From positions 1 through 63,159 of the forward strand of contig NZ_AUCQ01000030.1 in NCBI RefSeq assembly GCF_000429845.1: DNA of 63,159 nt, in the 5' to 3' direction. This DNA comes from Comamonas composti DSM 21721. GTDB lineage: Bacteria > Pseudomonadota > Gammaproteobacteria > Burkholderiales > Burkholderiaceae_C. A program made the position numbers and the translations under genes. Below, one piece after another: positions 35,956 through 45,768 of this stretch. How positions within the stretch are numbered: the stretch's first letter is position 1; each line of letters opens with the position of its first letter. Below the pieces are notes generated by a model. The model saw nothing but the letters and a program-made list of their open reading frames with translations, did no database searches and was not told the origin of the DNA.

Positions 35956-37383
35956 CTAACCCCCTGGAACAGGCCATGCGCTCTGCTCTGGCCGCAGCAA
36001 CTCCAGCGCCCGGCAAATCCTCAGCACGCCCAGATCATCAAAACGCCGGCCCGCCACCTGCAGGCCTACGGGCAGGCCCGCAGACTGGCTCCAGGGCAGA
36101 GAGGCCGCAGGCTGCTCCGACATGTTGTAGGGCACGGTAAAGGCAATGTGCTCCAGCGCCCGCAGCGGGTCGTTGGTCGGGCAGGGCAGCTCGGCGGCAA
36201 AGGCCGTGATCGGAGCCACGGGCGAGATCACATAGTCATAGGGCTCCGTCGCATGGACGGTGGCGACGCGCACCAGATGGGATTGCTGGCTGGCCATGAA
36301 GACATCGCGGCCCGTGAATGCGGCGGCGCTTTCGGCCCAGGCGCGGATGAAAGGCAAGACCCTGGCGCGCTGCCCGGCATCCAGATTCTGCAGCTCCACA
36401 TGGCTGCGCATGCGCCAGAAATGGTCGAGCCCGCGAAGCATCTCGGCCGTGAGCCAGGGCTGGATGGACTCGACCTCCGCGCCCTCTCCCTCCAGGGCCT
36501 GTGCCGCCTGCTCCACGGCAGCGCGCACCTCAGGGGCGGTGGCCAGGCCGCAGCCCGCATCCAGCAGCAGGCCTATGCGCAGGCCGCGCAGTGTGCCGGG
36601 CGCCATGCCTCCCCCCTGCCAGTCAATGGCTTGCGCCGGCAGGCTCATGCTGTCGCGCGCATCGGACAGGGCCAGGGTCTGCATCATGAGTGCGGCATCG
36701 GCCACGTTGCGCGTCATGGGGCCGGCGCAGCGGCCTGTGTAGGGTGGATCTATGGGCACGCGGCCCAGGCTGGGCTTGAAGCCGAAGATGCCGCACCAGC
36801 TCGCGGGCAGGCGTATGGAGCCGCCGATGTCCGTGCCCACATGCAAGGGGCCATAGCCTGCGGCGGCGGCCGCGCCCGCTCCGGCGCTGGAGCCGCCCGG
36901 GGTCTTGCTCAGATCCCAGGGGTTGTAGGTGTTGCCGTAAAGAGAGGAAAGGCCCGAGGACAGCATGCCGTAGTCGGGCATGGTGGTCTTGGCAAAGCAG
37001 ATGGCGCCGGCCTCGCGCAAGCGCGCAGCCGGCGGTGCGTCCCGGTCTGCGGGCGTAAGCGGCGCAGCAGCCGTACCCACGGGCGTAGGCTGGCCCTGGG
37101 TGGCGATGTTGTCCTTGATGCTCACGGGCACGCCGTCCAGCGCACCCATGGGCTGGCCCTTGAGCCAGCGCGCCTCGCTGGCGCGGGCCTGCTCCAGGGC
37201 AGCCTCGGGCAGCAGCAGGCTCAGAGCGCCCAGCCGGGGCTCGCAGGCCTGTACATGGACCAGCAGCGCCTGCATGACCTCCACGGGCGAGAGGCTTTGC
37301 GACGAATAGGCGGCCAGCAGCTCCTGGGCAGAAAGCTGGTACAGGGCCGTGCGACAAGAGGCTGTGGACGAGGCTTGGATCAT
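35956..37383 (-). CDS. Amidase-signature enzyme
   Basis: The 475-residue hydrolase has the amidase-signature catalytic triad: Lys in VPVSIKDNIAT, cis-Ser in TPGGSSAGAGAAAAAGYG, and nucleophile Ser in GTDIGGSIRLPA. The family cleaves C-N bonds in amides, aryl amides or glutamyl-tRNA; the missing GatB/GatC partners and the length favour a stand-alone amidase. It is downstream of a peptide-type ABC operon in the same direction, so it may act on the imported compound. A MITE-like element (37403-37671) lies 19 bp upstream of its start, and may supply or block transcription. Confidence 0.9.
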   Translation of the reverse strand: MIQASSTASCRTALYQLSAQELLAAYSSQSLSPVEVMQALLVHVQACEPRLGALSLLLPEAALEQARASEARWLKGQPMGALDGVPVSIKDNIATQGQPTPVGTAAAPLTPADRDAPPAARLREAGAICFAKTTMPDYGMLSSGLSSLYGNTYNPWDLSKTPGGSSAGAGAAAAAGYGPLHVGTDIGGSIRLPASWCGIFGFKPSLGRVPIDPPYTGRCAGPMTRNVADAALMMQTLALSDARDSMSLPAQAIDWQGGGMAPGTLRGLRIGLLLDAGCGLATAPEVRAAVEQAAQALEGEGAEVESIQPWLTAEMLRGLDHFWRMRSHVELQNLDAGQRARVLPFIRAWAESAAAFTGRDVFMASQQSHLVRVATVHATEPYDYVISPVAPITAFAAELPCPTNDPLRALEHIAFTVPYNMSEQPAASLPWSQSAGLPVGLQVAGRRFDDLGVLRICRALELLRPEQSAWPVPGG

Positions 37384-37402
37384 GACACTCCTGGAGTCTC
37401 TA

Positions 37403-37671
37403 AGAACGTGTTTACGATCTCTACGCTGCCGCGTTGGAGCGCAATCGGGATGAGTTCGAGTCGATGGGCCGCAGCTTGCACCGGGGTGCAAGCAAGGGCC
37501 AGCGCGAAGAAATCGCCCGATTTTGCTCCAACCCTTGGGGCCAGTGCCTTTGCGGGCGGTCTACAGCGTTGCGAATCCTCGCAATAGCACGGCTATTGCT
37601 GCGGTATCGCGCCTTGCATCCCATCCCGCACAGACACTGGCGCGGCACCGAGGAGATCGTAAACACGTTCT
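37403..37671 (-). mobile_element. MITE-like element, family M, copy 2 (269 bp)
   Basis: This copy is inverted relative to copy 1 and has the same perfect 19-bp ends, with CTAAG on both sides of the AACGTG/CACGTT cores. By eye it differs from copy 1 at 7 positions, four of them in the subterminal region around codons IDSNS. The 81-codon frame (37421-37666, minus) and the opposite frame remain open. It splits the amidase from the binding-protein gene of the ABC operon. Confidence 0.85.
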
Positions 37672-37748
37672 AAGAGCGGGTTGAGGCGCTCAGTGTGCGC
37701 CCCGCAAGCACCTGCGTTTGTCGCCTTGGCTGCAGATCGGCCTGGGGT

Positions 37749-39233
37749 TTACGCTGCCCAGTGCAGAGCCGAGAGATCGTTGACGAAGATCGGCATGTCC
37801 TTCCACAGGCCGCGCAGGCTCTTGTGCGCCACGGTCACCCACTGGGGCGCGAAGAGAAAGGCGTGCACCGACTCCTGGGCCAGCATGCGCTGGGCCTCGC
37901 CCAGCAGGCGCGAGCGGTCGGCAGGGCGTGCGCTGTGCTTGATCCTGTCGTACAGGGCATCGAACTGGGCCGACTGGTAGCCCCAGTAGTAACCGGGCTT
38001 GGAGAAGTTGCCCAGGTCCAGAGGCTCCACATGGGAGATCATGGTCAGGTCGTAGTTTCTGTTGGTATAGGTGCCCGACAGCCACTGCGCCCATTCCACG
38101 TTTTGCAACTGCACGCGTATGCCTATCTTGGCCAGCATGGCGGCGATGACTTCGCCCCCCTGGCGCGCATAGGGCGTGGGCGGAAGCGTCATGGTCAGCG
38201 CAAGCGGCGTATTCACGCCCGCCTCGGCCATCAAGGCCTTGGCCTTGTCCAGGTCGTAGGGGTTGATGCCCGTGGTGTCCACATAGCCGAAGGCCGTGGG
38301 CGCGTAGTAGCTGCCTATGGGCTGGCCATAGCCGTCGGCCGCGCCTTCGATCAACGCCTTGCGGTCTATGGCGGCAGCAATGGCGCGGCGCACGCGCACA
38401 TCGTTCAGGGGCTTGCGCGCATTGTTCATGGCCAGGATGGTCTTGGCGCGCGAGCCGCTGACCACGACCTGAAAACGCGGATTGTTCTTGAGCTGGGCCA
38501 CGCTGCGTGGCGTGACGCGCGCAAACACATCGACGTCGCCGGCCAGCAGCGCCGCAACCTGGGCCGCAGGATCGGGAATGAAGCGGAACACGGCCCGGCG
38601 TATGCGCATGCTGGCGCGGTAGCCGGGCCAGGCAGCCAGCGTGACCGAAGAGCCTCGGCTCCAGGCCGCGAGCTTGTAGGGGCCGGTGCCCACGGGGCGT
38701 GTGTTGTTGCCGGCAGCACTCTTGGGCTCGACCATGATGGCTGTGGCCTGGCCCAGGGAAAAGAGCATGTCGGGATCCGCATCCTGGTTGCTCACGATCA
38801 CCGTGTGTTCGTCCACCACCTTGGTGCTCAGGGCTGCAAAGCTGGCCTTGTCCTTGTTCGTGCTCTTGGCATCGCCGGCGCGCTCGAGCGAGAACTTCAC
38901 GCTTTGCGCGTTGAAGGGCTCACCGTTGTGAAAGCTCACGCCCTTGCGCAGCCTGAAGGTATAGCTCTTGAGGTCGGACGAGACATCCCAGCTCTCGGCC
39001 AGCAGGGGCGAGACGCTGCCATCGGCATTGATCTTGGTCAGCGTCTCGAACAAGTTGTAGAGCACGATTTCGCCGATCGACGAAGCCGCGCCCGCCGTGG
39101 GATCCAGCCCAGGGGGCTCTAGCGTCATGGCCAGGGTGAGGCTGTCTTTCCTGGTCTGTGCGAGCGCGGGAAAGGCAGTCCAGAGCGAAAGGCTGGCAGC
39201 ACTGCCAGCCAGCACATTGCGGCGATTGAGCAT
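37749..39233 (-). CDS. Peptide/nickel-type ABC transporter substrate-binding protein
   Basis: The 494-residue periplasmic protein belongs to SBP family 5. It starts MLNRRNVLAGSAASLSLWTA with an RR-containing signal, cleaved near ALAQ. The mature part has LTLAMTLEPPGLDPTAGAAS, LTKINADGSVSPLLAESWDV, SYTFRLRKGVSFHNGEPFNA and VGTGPYKLAAW, the usual oligopeptide-binding pattern. Related proteins bind dipeptides, glutathione, nickel-chelates or opines. It is the last transporter gene of the operon and lies 15 bp or so from the preceding ATPase gene region. The MITE copy follows before the amidase. Confidence 0.94.
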   Translation of the reverse strand: MLNRRNVLAGSAASLSLWTAFPALAQTRKDSLTLAMTLEPPGLDPTAGAASSIGEIVLYNLFETLTKINADGSVSPLLAESWDVSSDLKSYTFRLRKGVSFHNGEPFNAQSVKFSLERAGDAKSTNKDKASFAALSTKVVDEHTVIVSNQDADPDMLFSLGQATAIMVEPKSAAGNNTRPVGTGPYKLAAWSRGSSVTLAAWPGYRASMRIRRAVFRFIPDPAAQVAALLAGDVDVFARVTPRSVAQLKNNPRFQVVVSGSRAKTILAMNNARKPLNDVRVRRAIAAAIDRKALIEGAADGYGQPIGSYYAPTAFGYVDTTGINPYDLDKAKALMAEAGVNTPLALTMTLPPTPYARQGGEVIAAMLAKIGIRVQLQNVEWAQWLSGTYTNRNYDLTMISHVEPLDLGNFSKPGYYWGYQSAQFDALYDRIKHSARPADRSRLLGEAQRMLAQESVHAFLFAPQWVTVAHKSLRGLWKDMPIFVNDLSALHWAA

Positions 39234-39332
39234 GAAGGTCTCCGAATGGGTTTGGGCAGCGCAGGCGCCAGGGCCTTGCCCATGAGCGGCCTGCTGCAGG
39301 GCGCAGGCCGGTAACAAAGCAATGACCCGTTT

Positions 39333-40175
39333 TTACACCAAGCCGGCCAGGCCTTGCCGGGGCACGGCCTGGACCAGGGACCGGGTATAGGGGTGTTGCG
39401 GCGCATGGAACAGCCTGCTGCAGGGACCGCTCTCCACGATGCGGCCTTGCTGCAGCACGATGGCCTCGTCGCAGACATGCTGGACCACGGCCAGATCATG
39501 GCTGATGAACAGATAGGACAGGCACAGCTGCTGCTGCAAATCCTGCAGCAGGTTGAGCACCTGGGCCTGGACCGAGACATCGAGGGCGCTCACGGGCTCA
39601 TCGGCCACGATCAGCCTGGGCCGCGTGATCAGGGCGCGCGCAATCGCTATGCGCTGGCGCTGGCCGCCCGAGAACTCATGCGCGTACTTGTCCAGGTCCT
39701 GCAGGCGCAGGCCCACCTGTTCAAGCGCCTGACCGGCCAGGATGCGGCGCTGCTCTCTTGGTCCATGGCCGGCCTGGGCCGTGAGCGGCTCGCTCACCAG
39801 GCGCTCCACCGTAAGACGCGGGTCCAGCGACCCATAGGGGTCCTGAAACACCATCTGGAAATCGCGGCGTGCGGCACGCAGCGCTGCAGCATCGAGCTGG
39901 TGCAAATCCCGGCCCAGCAACTGGACACGGCCACGGCTGGGCCTGTCCAGCGCCATCACCAGACGCGCCAGCGTGGACTTGCCCGAGCCCGACTCGCCCA
40001 CCACGCCCAGGCTGCGGCCGCTACCGAGCTCGAAACTCACGCCGCGCAAAGCCTCCACCCTGGGCGGCGCGCGCCACAGGGAGCGGCGCGGCAGCTGGTA
40101 GTCATGGCACAAGTCGCTGACGCGCAGCAGCAAAGTCTCCTCCGCCGCCATGTGGGCCTCGGGCGAAGCGCTCAT
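39333..40175 (-). CDS. Peptide-type ABC transporter ATP-binding protein (DppF-like)
   Basis: The 280-residue ATPase has Walker A GESGSGKST, the Q-loop MVFQDPYGSLDPR, ABC signature [16 protein letters not shown] and Walker B LIVADEPVSALDVS, with the switch histidine in FISHDLAVV. The C-terminal HPYTRSLVQAVP is typical of OppF/DppF. Its start overlaps the stop of the other ATPase gene as ATGA. The C-terminus is short and lacks the cysteine-rich Fe-S tail of many OppF proteins. Confidence 0.94.
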   Translation of the reverse strand: MSASPEAHMAAEETLLLRVSDLCHDYQLPRRSLWRAPPRVEALRGVSFELGSGRSLGVVGESGSGKSTLARLVMALDRPSRGRVQLLGRDLHQLDAAALRAARRDFQMVFQDPYGSLDPRLTVERLVSEPLTAQAGHGPREQRRILAGQALEQVGLRLQDLDKYAHEFSGGQRQRIAIARALITRPRLIVADEPVSALDVSVQAQVLNLLQDLQQQLCLSYLFISHDLAVVQHVCDEAIVLQQGRIVESGPCSRLFHAPQHPYTRSLVQAVPRQGLAGLV

Positions 40176-41215
40176 GGGCGCACCTCCATGCTTTGCACGG
40201 CCTCGGGCCGCAGGCAATGCAGGACATGGGGCTGGATCCAGGGCCCCAGCGAGGCCGGGGCGGACTGCGGGGCCCATTCCAGTGTCAGGGGCTCGGGGCG
40301 CAGGCTGTGGCACGACGGCTCGGTGAATGCGCAGCGGCCCGCGAAGCGGCAGCCGGCCGGCAAATCCACGAGTTCGGGCACGCTGCCCGCAATCGTGGGC
40401 AAATGCCCGCGCCGACCCTGGGGTGCCAGCGGCAAGGCCAGCCTGGGCTGGGCTGCGAACAGGCCCCGGGTATAGGGATGGGCCTGGTATGCAAACAAGG
40501 CCTGGCTCATGCCGCTTTCCACCACGCTGCCGCCATACATGACCAGCAGGTGCTCGGCACTCTGGCCTATGACGCCCAGATCATGGGAAATCAACAGCAA
40601 GGCCATGGAGTGCTCGGCCACCAGCTCCTGCAGCAGATTCAGGATCTGCTGCTGCACGCTCACGTCCAGCGCCGTCGTGGGCTCGTCCGCAATCAGCAGA
40701 TCGGGACCACAGGCCAGCGCCATGGCAATCGTGATGCGCTGGCGCTGGCCGCCAGAGAACTGGTGGGGGTAATCGTCGAAGCGCTGTCCCGCGCGGGCAA
40801 TGCCTACGCGCTCCAGCATCTGCACTGCGCGCTCGCGGGCCTCGCGCGCGCCAAGCTTCTGGTGCCAGCGCAAGGGCTCGGCCACCTGGCGACCAATACT
40901 GTGCACAGGATTGAGCGCCGTCATGGGCTCCTGGAAGATCATGGCCAGCCGGTTGCCGCGCAGCTTGCACAACGCGGGCTCGGCAAGACCTGTGAGCTCC
41001 TGTCCCTCGAATCTGATGCTGCCCTGGACCTGGGCATGGCCGGGCAACAAGCCCATGAGTGCCAGGGCCGTGAGCGATTTTCCGCAGCCCGACTCGCCAA
41101 TCAGGCCCAGGGTGGAGCCGCGCTCCAGCGTAAAGTTCAGATCGCGCACGGCCAGCGCCCGCCCGCGCGGGGTCTGCAGGCTGAGGCTCAGGTGGGAGAC
41201 TTCAAGCAAGGGCAT
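40172..41215 (-). CDS. Peptide-type ABC transporter ATP-binding protein (DppD-like)
   Basis: The 347-residue ATPase shows Walker [12 protein letters not shown]-loop [23 protein letters not shown] signature [16 protein letters not shown], and Walker [15 protein letters not shown]. The C-terminal oligopeptide-type domain includes [18 protein letters not shown], whose spaced cysteines bind an iron-sulfur cluster in DppD. The ATG at 41215 has a GAGGAGG site. It lies 10 bp after the DppC-like permease. Confidence 0.95.
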   Translation of the reverse strand: MPLLEVSHLSLSLQTPRGRALAVRDLNFTLERGSTLGLIGESGCGKSLTALALMGLLPGHAQVQGSIRFEGQELTGLAEPALCKLRGNRLAMIFQEPMTALNPVHSIGRQVAEPLRWHQKLGAREARERAVQMLERVGIARAGQRFDDYPHQFSGGQRQRITIAMALACGPDLLIADEPTTALDVSVQQQILNLLQELVAEHSMALLLISHDLGVIGQSAEHLLVMYGGSVVESGMSQALFAYQAHPYTRGLFAAQPRLALPLAPQGRRGHLPTIAGSVPELVDLPAGCRFAGRCAFTEPSCHSLRPEPLTLEWAPQSAPASLGPWIQPHVLHCLRPEAVQSMEVRP

Positions 41216-41225
41216 GCGGGCCTCC

Positions 41226-42092
41226 TCAGCGCTGACGCGCAAGCTGCGGGTCCAGAAGATCGCGCAGACCGTCGCCCAGCAGGTTGAGTCCGAGCACGGT
41301 CAGGGCAATCGCCAGCCCCGGCCAGACCGCCAGCAGCGGCGCCTGGAACATCAGGGTCTGGGCTTCGCTGAGCATGCGCCCCCAGGATGGCTGGGGCGGC
41401 TGCGTGCCCAGCCCCAGATAGGACAGCGCGGCCTCGGCCAGAATGGCCTGGGCAAACAGCGTGCTGGCCAGCACCATGAGCACCGGCAGGATGTTGGGCA
41501 GCACATGGCGCAGCGTAATGCTCGCCGGGCCGTGGCCGCAGGCGCGTGCCGCCTGCACATATTCGCGCGCCCAGATGCTCTTGCCCGAGGCACGCGTCAT
41601 GCGCACGAACTCCGGAATGTTCGCAATGCCGATGGCAATGATCGCATTCACCATCCCCGGCCCGTAGACGGCCGTGAGCATGATGGCCGACAGCAGGGCC
41701 GGGAACGCAAAGCTGAAATCGGTCAACCGCATGATGATCTCTTCCACCCAGCCGCGCGCTGCCGCTGCAAGCAGGCCCAGGCCGACGCCGAACACCAGGC
41801 CTATGCCCACGGCGATCAGGCCGACCAGGATGGAGCTGCGCGCACCGATGAGCAGTTGCGAGGCCAGGTCGCGCCCATAGGCATCCGTGCCCAGCCAGTG
41901 CTGCGCACCGGGCGCGGCGAGCTTGGCCGCCATGTCGATGTCATAGGCCGAGCCCGGTGTCCAGAACAAGGACAGCAGGGCCGCTGCCAGCAGCAGACTG
42001 CAGAGCACGGCGCCCAAAAGAAAGCTGCGATGACTCAAGGCCCTGCGCCAGGGTTGCGGCAAGGCAGGCGTCGGGGTGTTGGAAAGACTCAT
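41226..42092 (-). CDS. Peptide-type ABC transporter permease (DppC-like)
   Basis: The 288-residue membrane protein starts with a hydrophilic N-terminus and a hydrophobic anchor (FLLGAVLCSLLLAAALLSLF). The family signature HWLGTDAYGRDLASQLLIGA follows. The EAA loop is YVQAARACGHGPASITLRHV. The start overlaps the stop of the DppB-like gene as ATGA, so their synthesis is coupled. Confidence 0.94.
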   Translation of the reverse strand: MSLSNTPTPALPQPWRRALSHRSFLLGAVLCSLLLAAALLSLFWTPGSAYDIDMAAKLAAPGAQHWLGTDAYGRDLASQLLIGARSSILVGLIAVGIGLVFGVGLGLLAAAARGWVEEIIMRLTDFSFAFPALLSAIMLTAVYGPGMVNAIIAIGIANIPEFVRMTRASGKSIWAREYVQAARACGHGPASITLRHVLPNILPVLMVLASTLFAQAILAEAALSYLGLGTQPPQPSWGRMLSEAQTLMFQAPLLAVWPGLAIALTVLGLNLLGDGLRDLLDPQLARQR

Positions 42093-43051
42093 AAATCACT
42101 GGCCGTGATGCGTGGATCGATGAGGGCGTAGAGCAGATCCACGATGAAGTTCACGGCAACCACCATGGCCGACAGCAGCAGCACGCAGTTGCGCACCACG
42201 ATGAGGTCGCGGTTGGCTATGGACTGAAAGATCAGCCGGCCAAGGCCCGGCAGATAGAAGACGCTTTCCACGACGATGGTGCCGGCCAGCAGGCTCGCGA
42301 ACTGCATGCTCATGAGAGTGAGCACGGGAATCATGGCATTGCGCAGCACATGGCGCCAGAGCGCGGCGCGGCGCGACAGGCCCTTGGCACGCGCAGTGCG
42401 CACAAAGTCCTCGCGCAGGGCTTCGAGCACGGCCGAACGCGTCATGCGCGCCAGGATGGCGGCCTGGACCACGGCCAGCGACAGGGCGGGCAGCAGCAAG
42501 GCCTTGAGGCCCGGCCCCAGGCCCCCGCCCTCATCGGCGCTCCAGCCCGGAAAGCCGCCGGCGGAAAACCATTGGAGCTTGACGGAAAACAACAGGATCA
42601 AAAGGATGGCGAACCAGAAATTGGGAATCGCCATGCCCAGCTGGCTCAGACCCATGATGCCGGTATCGCCCCAGCGCCTGTGCTGCGAGGCAGCGAATAC
42701 GCCGGCCGCCAGTGCCAGCACCGTGGTGATCAGCATGGCCAGCACGGCCAGGGGCACGGTCACGGCCAGGCGCTCGAGCACGAGCTCGGCCACGGGCGCA
42801 CCATAGGCATGGCTTTGGCCCATGTTGCCCTGCAAAAGCCCTCTTATCCACTCGAAGTAGCGCTGCCATGCGGGCCGGTTCAGGCCCAGCTGCTCGGCCA
42901 GGGCCGCCACGGCCTCGGGCGGCGCTTCGGGCCCCATGATCATCTGGGCTGCATTGCCTGGCAGGATCTCCAGCACGCCAAACACCACCAGCGAAGCCCC
43001 GAGCAGGGTGGCTGCCAGGATCAGCAGACGTTTGAACAGAAACAGGCTCAT
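42089..43051 (-). CDS. Peptide-type ABC transporter permease (DppB-like)
   Basis: The 320-residue protein begins MSLFLFKRLLILAATLLGAS, typical of DppB, with the large periplasmic loop LPGNAAQMIMGPEAPPEAVA and LGLNRPAWQRYFEWI. The EAA loop is DFVRTARAKGLSRRAALWRH. It is the first gene of the leftward operon DppB-, DppC-, DppD-, DppF-like, binding protein, (MITE), amidase. The start at 43051 was preferred to one nine codons upstream. Confidence 0.94.
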   Translation of the reverse strand: MSLFLFKRLLILAATLLGASLVVFGVLEILPGNAAQMIMGPEAPPEAVAALAEQLGLNRPAWQRYFEWIRGLLQGNMGQSHAYGAPVAELVLERLAVTVPLAVLAMLITTVLALAAGVFAASQHRRWGDTGIMGLSQLGMAIPNFWFAILLILLFSVKLQWFSAGGFPGWSADEGGGLGPGLKALLLPALSLAVVQAAILARMTRSAVLEALREDFVRTARAKGLSRRAALWRHVLRNAMIPVLTLMSMQFASLLAGTIVVESVFYLPGLGRLIFQSIANRDLIVVRNCVLLLSAMVVAVNFIVDLLYALIDPRITASDL

Positions 43052-43197
43052 GGCTGTGGCCGCTGCCGGGCTGTGCACCGGGGCGAGCGAACAAGGAGTG
43101 GGGCGTGGAAGTGGAAACTATTGGATGCGGCGCCGCAGCAAAACGGCAATGCGCGCAGCATAGCGGCAAATCCGTGTTTGCACAGAACTTGCACTTG

Positions 43198-43209
43198 CCC
43201 GTGCACGGG
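43198..43209. promoter_or_regulatory. 12-bp perfect palindrome in divergent region
   Basis: CCCGTGCACGGG lies between the divergent DppB-like permease and ferredoxin genes. A GATAAT (43230-43235) follows in the ferredoxin direction. It may be an operator for either gene, but the evidence is only the symmetry and position. Confidence 0.3.
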
Positions 43210-43282
43210 TCAGGACTATGACGGGACGGGATAATGTGCGCATGATCCGTTTACCCTTGTCTCAGGCCTGGGCGCCGCTTGA

Positions 43283-43567
<285 letters not shown>

Positions 43568-43624
43568 ACCATCCTGCCTCATCGCAACGGCCCGGCAGGT
43601 CTGCGACGCGGCGGCTGAAGCAGC

Positions 43625-44524
43625 TCAGTTGGCGATGGACTGGCGCACATGGGCCGCGACCACGGCCATGAGTTCGCGCAGATGCGCGCGCAGCGGCTCG
43701 AAACCTGCATTCGGCTCGCGCGTGTCCTCATCCATGTAGACCGGGCGGCGTATCTCTATCTGCAGCGAATGCCGCCCCTGCTGCGGCCGGCCTATGCGAC
43801 CTATGAGCTCCACGCCCTTGTAGGGCTCGTTATAGGCCACGCTATAGCCAAAGCCTGCCAGCGTGTCGCCTATGAGGCGGATGAACTCGGGCGCGCAGCT
43901 CGTGCCGTCACGGTCACCGAGCACGAAGTCGGCCAGTGGCGGCGCATCGGTACGGCCCAGGCGCTGGTAGACATCATTGGGCATGGAATGCAGATTCAGA
44001 TGCCAGACACGGCCAAAGCGCTGCACACTGGCATCAATCGCCTGGGCCAGGGCCGCGTGATAAGGGCGCCAGTAGCCGGCAATGCGATGCTCGATCTGCG
44101 CCACGCTGCGCCTGCGCTCATACAAGGGCGTGGCCACGCCGTTCCTGCTGATGCGTTGCCAGATCAGGCCCAGACCTTGGCGTGTCTTGATGCCGGGAGA
44201 CAGCGGCCCGGGCCAAGCCCCGTCGATCTGCTCCGGGTCCAGGTCGGTCTCGGCACGGTTCGGATCGATGTAGGTGCGCGGAAACGTGGCCTCGATCAGC
44301 GTGGCGCCGTGCGCGGGCCACTGGTCCCACAGTGCCGCCACATGCGTGTCCTCGCCACGGCGCAACAGCTCCATGGGCAGACAGTGGCCAAAGTCCGCAG
44401 GATAGGCCGTGCCGCTGTGCGGCGAGTCGCAGACTATGGGCAGGACCGGGCCGCTGGCTGCATGGACCAACACCGGCTCATCAGGCCTTGGCCGCAGAAA
44501 ATCAGCATGATTCATCAAAGGCAT
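43625..44524 (-). CDS. N-formylglutamate amidohydrolase family protein
   Basis: The 299-residue protein has the FGase/HutG signatures: LPIVCDSPHSGTAYPADF near the start, RGEDTHVAALWDQWPA, and FPRTYIDPNRAETDLDP with metal-site residues. VWHLNLHSMPNDVYQRLG follows. The family hydrolyses N-formyl-L-glutamate in histidine degradation, but no hut genes are here. The gene follows a Bug binding protein with a divergent LysR regulator, which suggests uptake and hydrolysis of an N-acylated or formylated acid. Confidence 0.9.
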   Translation of the reverse strand: MPLMNHADFLRPRPDEPVLVHAASGPVLPIVCDSPHSGTAYPADFGHCLPMELLRRGEDTHVAALWDQWPAHGATLIEATFPRTYIDPNRAETDLDPEQIDGAWPGPLSPGIKTRQGLGLIWQRISRNGVATPLYERRRSVAQIEHRIAGYWRPYHAALAQAIDASVQRFGRVWHLNLHSMPNDVYQRLGRTDAPPLADFVLGDRDGTSCAPEFIRLIGDTLAGFGYSVAYNEPYKGVELIGRIGRPQQGRHSLQIEIRRPVYMDEDTREPNAGFEPLRAHLRELMAVVAAHVRQSIAN

Positions 44525-44670
44525 TCGTTATCCCCTGGCAGCTGCGTTGCACCCGCAGAACATGAAGCTGGCGCGACCTAGCCCGCAGACACCGAGGCAG
44601 GGCCGCCTCGCACCCAGGGTGTCGCCCTCCTTCCAGGAAAAGCGGCGGCGCCACTCAAGGGGCATCCATT

Positions 44671-45657
44671 TCAATCCAGCTTGATATTCGCGCGCCTGGC
44701 CACGGCCGTGTAGCGCTCGATCGCAGCCTTGATCTGCTTCGCAAACTCTTCGGGCGTATTGCCCATGGACTCACCGGCAATGGACTTTTGCTTTTCCAGA
44801 TAGTCGGGCATGGCCATGGCCTTGTGGGCCGCAGCATTGAGCTTGTCGATGATGGGACGCGGCGTGCCGGCGGGCGCCACCAGGCCGAACCAGCCGCCGT
44901 CGCCCATCTGGGCAAAGCCCAGCTCGGTATAGGTGGGCACATCGGGCAGCACCTCGGCGCGCTTGAAGGCCAGCACGGCCAGGGGGCGCAGCTTGCCATC
45001 CCTGATATGCGGCAGGGTCGAAGGCAGGTTGTCCGTCATCGCATTCACCTGCCCGCCCAGCGCATCGGTGATCGCCTGGCCCGCGCCCTTGTATGGGATG
45101 TGCAGCAGATCGATGCCGGCCAGGTTCATGAAATTCTCGATGTTCGCGTGGCCCAGCGAGCCCGTGCCCGGCGAGGCAAAGCTGTACTTGCCGGGGTGGG
45201 CCTTGGCCAGGGCAATGAATTCCTGCATGTTCTTCGCGGGCACGCTGGAGTTGACGACGAACACGCTGGGTACGCTCATCACATTGGTGATGGGGGCAAA
45301 GTCCTTGATGGCGTCGTAGGGCAGCTTGCGGAAGATCGCGGGGTTGGAGCCATGGGTGGACACCGTGGCCATGCCGATGGTGTAGCCGTCGGGCGCGGCC
45401 TTGGCGATTTCGGCCGCACCAATCGATCCGCCAGCCCCGCCCTTGTTGTCCACGACCACGGACTTGCCCAGGATGCCGGTCATCTTCTCGGCCAGCAGGC
45501 GCGCCACCATGTCGGTGGAGCCGCCTGCGCCAAAAGGCACGACCAGGCGTATGGGCCGGCTGGGGTAGTCGCCCGCCTGGGCCCAGGCTGCAGGGGCCAG
45601 CAGAGAGCCGACGGCACAGGCAGCCAGGCTGGACAACAGGGTGCGGCGGTGGGTCAT
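44671..45657 (-). CDS. Bug-family substrate-binding protein
   Basis: The 328-residue periplasmic protein begins MTHRRTLLSSLAACAVGSLL with cleavage near AWAQA. The Bug pattern is YPSRPIRLVVPFGAGGSTDM, VDNKGGAGGSIGAAEIAKAA and PDGYTIGMATVSTHGSNPAI. The ATG has a GAGGAAG site. It is divergent from the LysR gene and upstream of the N-formylglutamate amidohydrolase gene. The ligand is unknown but may be a carboxylate related to the hydrolase substrate. Confidence 0.95.
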   Translation of the reverse strand: MTHRRTLLSSLAACAVGSLLAPAAWAQAGDYPSRPIRLVVPFGAGGSTDMVARLLAEKMTGILGKSVVVDNKGGAGGSIGAAEIAKAAPDGYTIGMATVSTHGSNPAIFRKLPYDAIKDFAPITNVMSVPSVFVVNSSVPAKNMQEFIALAKAHPGKYSFASPGTGSLGHANIENFMNLAGIDLLHIPYKGAGQAITDALGGQVNAMTDNLPSTLPHIRDGKLRPLAVLAFKRAEVLPDVPTYTELGFAQMGDGGWFGLVAPAGTPRPIIDKLNAAAHKAMAMPDYLEKQKSIAGESMGNTPEEFAKQIKAAIERYTAVARRANIKLD

Positions 45658-45740
45658 GGTGTTCTTCCTCTCATGGTGAATCTGGCGCCGATTCTGGTCA
45701 GCTCACGCTGCGAGGAAAAGAGACAAGAAGGCACGCACTC

Positions 45741-45755
45741 ATGACAAGTAGTCAT
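45741..45755. promoter_or_regulatory. LysR box (T-N11-A palindrome)
   Basis: ATGAC-AAGTA-GTCAT contains T-N11-A (45742 and 45754) within dyad symmetry. It lies between the divergent LysR and Bug genes, 13 bp before the LysR start. This is the expected form of a LysR-type recognition site. Confidence 0.7.
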
Positions 45756-45768
45756 AATTGCGCCCGTC

